A stretch of DNA of 8,675 nucleotides. Origin: Acidobacteriota bacterium. Its GTDB lineage: Bacteria > Acidobacteriota > Terriglobia > Terriglobales > Acidobacteriaceae. Below, one piece after another: positions 6,356-8,675 of the stretch. Within the stretch, counting starts at the first letter, position 1; each line of letters starts with the position of its first letter. Position numbers and translations under genes: made by a program. Location: assembly GCA_021799405.1 (NCBI GenBank), contig JAJZAL010000222.1, positions 1 through 8,675 of the forward strand, in the 5' to 3' direction. The notes under the pieces are model-generated. The model saw only the letters and a list, made by a program, of their open reading frames with translations. It was not told the origin of the DNA and did not search any database.

Positions 6356-6380
6356 TTTCAACTTCAGCTAGAGGACACTC

Positions 6381-7238
6381 ATGAAGATGGTTCGCACGGT
6401 TACTGAGTTGCGGGAGTGGTCGCGCGCGCTGCGCTGCGCCGCCGGGACTCGCGAGAACAACACCATCGGCTTCGTGCCCACCATGGGCGCGCTGCACGCA
6501 GGCCACGCGTCTCTGATTCGCGCCGCCGCGGCCTCGTGCGCTCACGTCGCCGTCAGCATCTTCGTCAACCCCACGCAGTTCGGCCCCAATGAGGACTACG
6601 CGCGCTATCCGCGCACCTTCGAGGCAGACTGCGCCCTGGCCGGCGCGGAAGGCGCGGACGTCATCTTCGCGCCATCGGTCGAAGAACTTTACCCGGCCGG
6701 CGGGGCGACCTTCGTCGAGGTGGAGGGCCTGAGCGATCGGCTCGACGGCGCATCCCGTCCCGGGCACTTTCGCGGCGTCGCCACGGTTGTTGCCAAGCTG
6801 CTGATCGCCGCCGAGCCCGATCGCGCCTTCTTCGGCCAGAAGGATGCGGCCCAGGTCGCCGTGCTGCGCCGCATGGTTGCGGACCTGCGCCTGGCCACGG
6901 AGTTGGTCGTCTGCCCCATCGTCCGCGACGCCGACGGCCTGGCTCTCAGCTCGCGCAATACCTATCTCAGCCCAACGGAGCGTGCGCAGGCGCTCGCGCT
7001 TAGCCGCGCTATCCGTCGCATCGAGGAACTGGTCGCGCAGGGCGAGCGCGGTTCTGCGCCGCTGATCGCCGCCGCCCGCCGGGTCTTCGCCGCCGAGCCC
7101 TCCATCCTCGTGGACTACATCACGCTTGTCGATTGGGCAACACTGGAGCCAGTCGAAACAGCCACTCCCGGCACGCTCTTTGCTGTTGCTGCATGGGCAG
7201 GTTCAACTCGGCTGATCGACAACACGATTTTGCGCTGA
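6381..7238 (+). CDS. panC: Pantothenate synthetase PanC (pantoate--beta-alanine ligase)
   Basis: PanC joins pantoate and beta-alanine using ATP, through a pantoyl-adenylate intermediate, to make pantothenate. At 285 residues it is of normal length. The nucleotidyl-transferase signature HAGH (residues 39-42) lies in VPTMGALHAGH. Further family motifs are NPTQFGPNEDYARYPR (63-78), RPGHFRGVATVV (126-137), FFGQKDAAQ (150-158) and the KMSKS-like LSSRNTYLS (189-197). The C-terminal domain ends with the usual GSTRLIDN. The ATG has GAGGA five bases upstream; an in-frame ATG two codons later is a less likely start. It is the second pantothenate gene here after panB. The aspartate decarboxylase gene panD, often clustered with them, is absent from the window. 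Confidence 0.98.
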   Translation: MKMVRTVTELREWSRALRCAAGTRENNTIGFVPTMGALHAGHASLIRAAAASCAHVAVSIFVNPTQFGPNEDYARYPRTFEADCALAGAEGADVIFAPSVEELYPAGGATFVEVEGLSDRLDGASRPGHFRGVATVVAKLLIAAEPDRAFFGQKDAAQVAVLRRMVADLRLATELVVCPIVRDADGLALSSRNTYLSPTERAQALALSRAIRRIEELVAQGERGSAPLIAAARRVFAAEPSILVDYITLVDWATLEPVETATPGTLFAVAAWAGSTRLIDNTILR

Positions 7239-7345
7239 ATAGAGGCGGCCCGAAGCGCGCATCCTCGGCCAGCCCATTGAGCGCGTTCGCCTCGCCAGCG
7301 TCTTTGCGCTCGCGGGGAAGAGAATTGCCCAGGCGGCGAGGTCGT

Positions 7346-7351
7346 TACAAT
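7346..7351 (+). promoter_or_regulatory. -10 box of ridA, leaderless-type
   Basis: TACAAT (five of six consensus bases) ends six bases before the ridA ATG, so transcription would begin at or within a base or two of the start codon. A weak -35 candidate, TTGCCC at 7325-7330, is 15 bases upstream. The nearest purine-rich site (GAGG) is about 16 bases before the ATG, too far for a normal Shine-Dalgarno. Confidence 0.45.
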
Positions 7352-7357
7352 CAACGC

Positions 7358-7747
7358 ATGAGCAGAACAGCGATTGCGACAGACCAGGCCCCAGCGGCCA
7401 TCGGCCCGTATTCTCAGGCCATTCGTGTGGGGAACCTCGTATTCACCGCGGGCCAGATCCCGCTGGACCCGGCCACGCAAAAGGTGGTTGCGCCCGGCAT
7501 CGCGGAGCAGACCTGGCGCGTGATGGAAAACCTGAAGGCCATTCTGGAGGCTGCCGGAACCAACTTCGAAAGGGTGGTCAAGACCACTGTATTCCTGCGC
7601 GACTTCAACGATTTTGCGGCGATGAATGCCGTTTACTCCAAATACATGGAGCGGGACGGCGAAGCGCCACCGGCGCGCACCACCGTCGGAGTCTCGCATC
7701 TGCCCAAGGATGCGCTGGTAGAGATCGAGATGATCGCGGAGGTCTAA
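7358..7747 (+). CDS. ridA: RidA family enamine/imine deaminase
   Basis: RidA (YjgF/YER057c/UK114 family) hydrolyses reactive 2-aminoacrylate and related enamine/imine intermediates released by PLP enzymes such as threonine dehydratase, protecting other enzymes; it acts as a cytoplasmic homotrimer. The 129-residue length is typical. Diagnostic features are AIGPYSQAI with Tyr18 (residues 14-22), FTAGQIPLDP (29-38), PARTTVGVSHLPKDALVEIEMIA with the substrate-binding Arg107 (105-127), and Glu123. Residues expected of an active deaminase (Arg107, Glu123) are present, placing it with RidA rather than inactive relatives. The frame is open upstream to 7133, but that would overlap panC and add unrelated sequence, so the ATG at 7358 is preferred. 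It has no close ribosome binding site, in keeping with a leaderless message. msrB follows after 81 bases. Confidence 0.95.
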   Translation: MSRTAIATDQAPAAIGPYSQAIRVGNLVFTAGQIPLDPATQKVVAPGIAEQTWRVMENLKAILEAAGTNFERVVKTTVFLRDFNDFAAMNAVYSKYMERDGEAPPARTTVGVSHLPKDALVEIEMIAEV

Positions 7748-7817
7748 ATCTGAATTTTCGGGCGGAGTTCCCAAGGCGCCCAATGGCAGATTGCAGAGAT
7801 TCCAGGCAAGATCATCG

Positions 7818-7823
7818 AGGAGG
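7818..7823 (+). promoter_or_regulatory. Consensus ribosome binding site of msrB
   Basis: AGGAGG, a perfect Shine-Dalgarno core, lies five bases before the ATG at 7829. It is the strongest such site in the window and fixes the msrB start; the overlapping frame beginning at 7783 has no comparable site. Confidence 0.8.
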
Positions 7824-7828
7824 TCACG

Positions 7829-8239
7829 ATGAGCAGCAAGGCGGAGAAAATCGTCCGCTCCGATGCGGAGTGGAGAGCCGCGCTCTCGCCGGAGCAGCAC
7901 CGGGTTCTGCGGGAAAAGGGAACCGAGAGGCCGTTTACTGGAGCCCTTACCGAGAATCACGAGACCGGAAACTACCACTGCGCAGGCTGTGGGGCGCTGC
8001 TGTTCCTTTCCGGCGCCAAGTTCGATTCCGGCTGCGGATGGCCCAGCTTCATGCTGCCCGCGGAGTCGGAGGCCGTGGAGGAGCACGAAGATCGCAGCTT
8101 TGGGATGAGGCGCATCGAGGTAACCTGCGCGCGCTGCGGCGGGCATCTCGGCCACGTCTTTCCGGACGGACCGCCACCGACGGGGCTTCGCTATTGCATC
8201 AACTCCGCCGCGCTGACCTTTACCCGCCAGAAGGCGTAA
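7829..8239 (+). CDS. msrB: Peptide-methionine (R)-S-oxide reductase MsrB
   Basis: MsrB reduces methionine-R-sulfoxide in oxidised proteins, with thioredoxin as usual electron donor. The 136-residue product is a single SelR domain with no signal peptide, so it should be cytoplasmic. It has both zinc-binding CxxC pairs (Cys51/Cys54 in CAGC, Cys100/Cys103 in CARC), the SGCGWPSF motif with probable resolving Cys69 (residues 67-74), GGHLGHVF (104-111), and the catalytic Cys123 in RYCINSAAL, where most relatives read RYCINSASL. The start is fixed by a perfect AGGAGG. It lies 81 bases after ridA on the same strand with no clear promoter or terminator between, so a two-gene damage-repair unit is likely. 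A terminator follows the stop codon. Confidence 0.97.
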   Translation: MSSKAEKIVRSDAEWRAALSPEQHRVLREKGTERPFTGALTENHETGNYHCAGCGALLFLSGAKFDSGCGWPSFMLPAESEAVEEHEDRSFGMRRIEVTCARCGGHLGHVFPDGPPPTGLRYCINSAALTFTRQKA

Positions 8240-8266
8240 ACCTTGCGGCTGCGGCCGGGCACAACA

Positions 8267-8293
8267 AAACCCCGTCCGTGTAGAACGGGGTTT
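8267..8293. terminator. Bidirectional hairpin terminator between msrB and rpmB
   Basis: AAACCCCGT (8267-8275) pairs perfectly with ACGGGGTTT (8285-8293) around a nine-base loop. On the minus strand the stem continues into TTTTGTTGT, a good U-rich tail for ending rpmB. On the plus strand the T run is short (TTTGCG), so it should stop msrB less efficiently. It sits between the two convergent stop codons, as expected for a shared terminator. Confidence 0.85.
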
Positions 8294-8335
8294 GCGCCGC
8301 TCCTCGACCCTTTTAAGCTGTTGAGTAACTGCGCT

Positions 8336-8524
8336 TTATGCCTTGGCGATCTTGCCGCTCTTGATGCAGCTCGTGCAGACGCGCAGACGCTTGGGCGCGC
8401 CGTTGATCAGGGCCTTCACCACCTGCAGATTCACTTCCCAGCGGCGGCGAGTGACGTTGTGCGCGTGAGAGATGTTGTTGCCGAACTGCGGCCCCTTGCC
8501 GCAGATGTCGCATACCTTTGCCAT
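8336..8524 (-). CDS. rpmB: 50S ribosomal protein L28 (bL28), zinc-binding form
   Basis: bL28 is a small basic protein of the large ribosomal subunit. The 62 residues show the bacterial pattern: [20 protein letters not shown], then [12 protein letters not shown] (residues 23-34) and a basic C-terminus. Two cysteine pairs, Cys5/Cys8 (CDIC) and Cys50/Cys53 (CTSC), make it the C+ form that binds zinc. The ATG has GGAG seven bases upstream. The gene stands alone; rpmG (L33), its frequent partner, is not seen, although the upstream side runs off the window. It has a probable promoter at 8616-8643 and a strong terminator at 8267-8293, so it is likely monocistronic. The overlapping frame at 8313-8513 on the same strand is a shadow. 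Confidence 0.97.
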   Translation of the reverse strand: MAKVCDICGKGPQFGNNISHAHNVTRRRWEVNLQVVKALINGAPKRLRVCTSCIKSGKIAKA

Positions 8525-8596
8525 CGTTCTACTCCAATTGATCCACTATTTTGCGGCGCCGGAACGGATGGAAAGGCGCACAAGGACACACCCACC

Positions 8597-8610
8597 TTCG
8601 GCTTGCCGAA
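8597..8610 (-). promoter_or_regulatory. Hairpin at the predicted 5' end of the rpmB mRNA
   Basis: TTCGGC (8597-8602) and GCCGAA (8605-8610) form a perfect six-base stem with a two-base centre. On the minus strand it begins five bases after the -10 box, so it would be the first structure in the leader. It may protect the 5' end or take part in ribosomal-protein feedback; neither is shown. Confidence 0.4.
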
Positions 8611-8615
8611 TCTTC

Positions 8616-8643
8616 AGTATACCGGAACCGGCGGCCCGGCAAA
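8616..8643 (-). promoter_or_regulatory. Probable rpmB promoter
   Basis: On the minus strand, TATACT (8621 to 8616) forms a -10 box, with TTTGCC (8643 to 8638) as a weak -35 at 16-base spacing. The predicted start near 8609 leaves a leader of about 85 bases ahead of rpmB. The remaining edge of the window (8644-8675) shows no gene. Confidence 0.45.
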
Positions 8644-8675
8644 AGGCGCCCCGGGTTTTGCTTTCGCCTACTGTC

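Larger units (their letters stand above)
6064..6380. other. Intergenic region between panB and panC
   Basis: These 317 bases carry no gene. Almost the whole stretch from 6096 to 6355 is made of diverged tandem repeat units and hairpins, listed separately. A TTGACA at 6175-6180 lies inside a repeat unit and has no matching -10 box, so I do not call a panC promoter. The last bases hold the panC ribosome binding site (GAGGA at 6371-6375). Confidence 0.6.

Noticed and set aside
6064..6380. Repeats between panB and panC as a CRISPR array
   Set aside because: Units are diverged along their whole length with a period near 93 bases; there are no identical repeats with unique spacers and no cas genes.
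7133..7357. Longer ridA start giving 204 residues
   Set aside because: It would overlap the end of panC by over 100 bases and add sequence unrelated to RidA; family length begins at the ATG at 7358.
7115..8155. 346-residue minus-strand frame opposite ridA and msrB
   Set aside because: It runs antisense to two clear genes and its translation has no domain-like features.

Overview
The window reads as ordinary chromosomal DNA from a GC-rich bacterium. The most likely source is Acidobacteriota, class Terriglobia (Acidobacteriaceae-like). That placement is inference. It rests on the protein sequences, the gene mix, and a mosaic of TTCAG-loop hairpin repeats between panB and panC that resembles intergenic repeats I recall from Acidobacteriaceae genomes. 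I ran no database search. I see no phage, transposase, CRISPR, toxin-antitoxin or defence genes, and no RNA gene.

Layout. Positions 1-291 are non-coding and hold two overlapping hairpins. A small helical protein of unknown function (292-570, minus) follows. A 314-base gap contains a perfect 16-bp palindrome. The purine pair purM-purN (minus, 4-base ATGA overlap) fills 885-2569. A divergent non-coding region of about 300 bases leads to hemL (2867-4204, plus), which ends 8 bases from the convergent end of a membrane-anchored NodB-type polysaccharide deacetylase (4213-4950, minus). panB (5140-6063) runs divergently from the deacetylase. It is followed by 317 non-coding bases built of diverged repeats of about 93 bp, then panC (6381-7238). 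Next come ridA (7358-7747) and msrB (7829-8239) on the plus strand. A strong hairpin terminator separates msrB from the convergent rpmB (8336-8524, minus), whose promoter and 5' leader lie at the right edge.

Function. PurM and PurN are purine-biosynthesis enzymes: PurN makes FGAR (step 3) and PurM makes AIR (step 5). HemL makes 5-aminolevulinate for tetrapyrroles in the C5 pathway. PanB makes ketopantoate and PanC joins pantoate to beta-alanine to make pantothenate, the precursor of CoA; panD is not in the window. RidA removes reactive enamine/imine intermediates released by PLP enzymes, and MsrB repairs methionine-R-sulfoxide, so these two form a small metabolite/protein damage-repair pair. 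The deacetylase probably modifies cell-wall or surface glycans. L28 is a large-subunit ribosomal protein in its zinc-binding four-cysteine form.

The parts that standard annotation would not explain are the tandem repeat mosaic upstream of panC, the apparently leaderless starts of hemL and ridA, the 92-residue unknown protein with its two overlapping downstream hairpins, the 16-bp palindrome, and a hairpin at the predicted 5' end of the rpmB mRNA. I did not find a convincing new multi-gene system.
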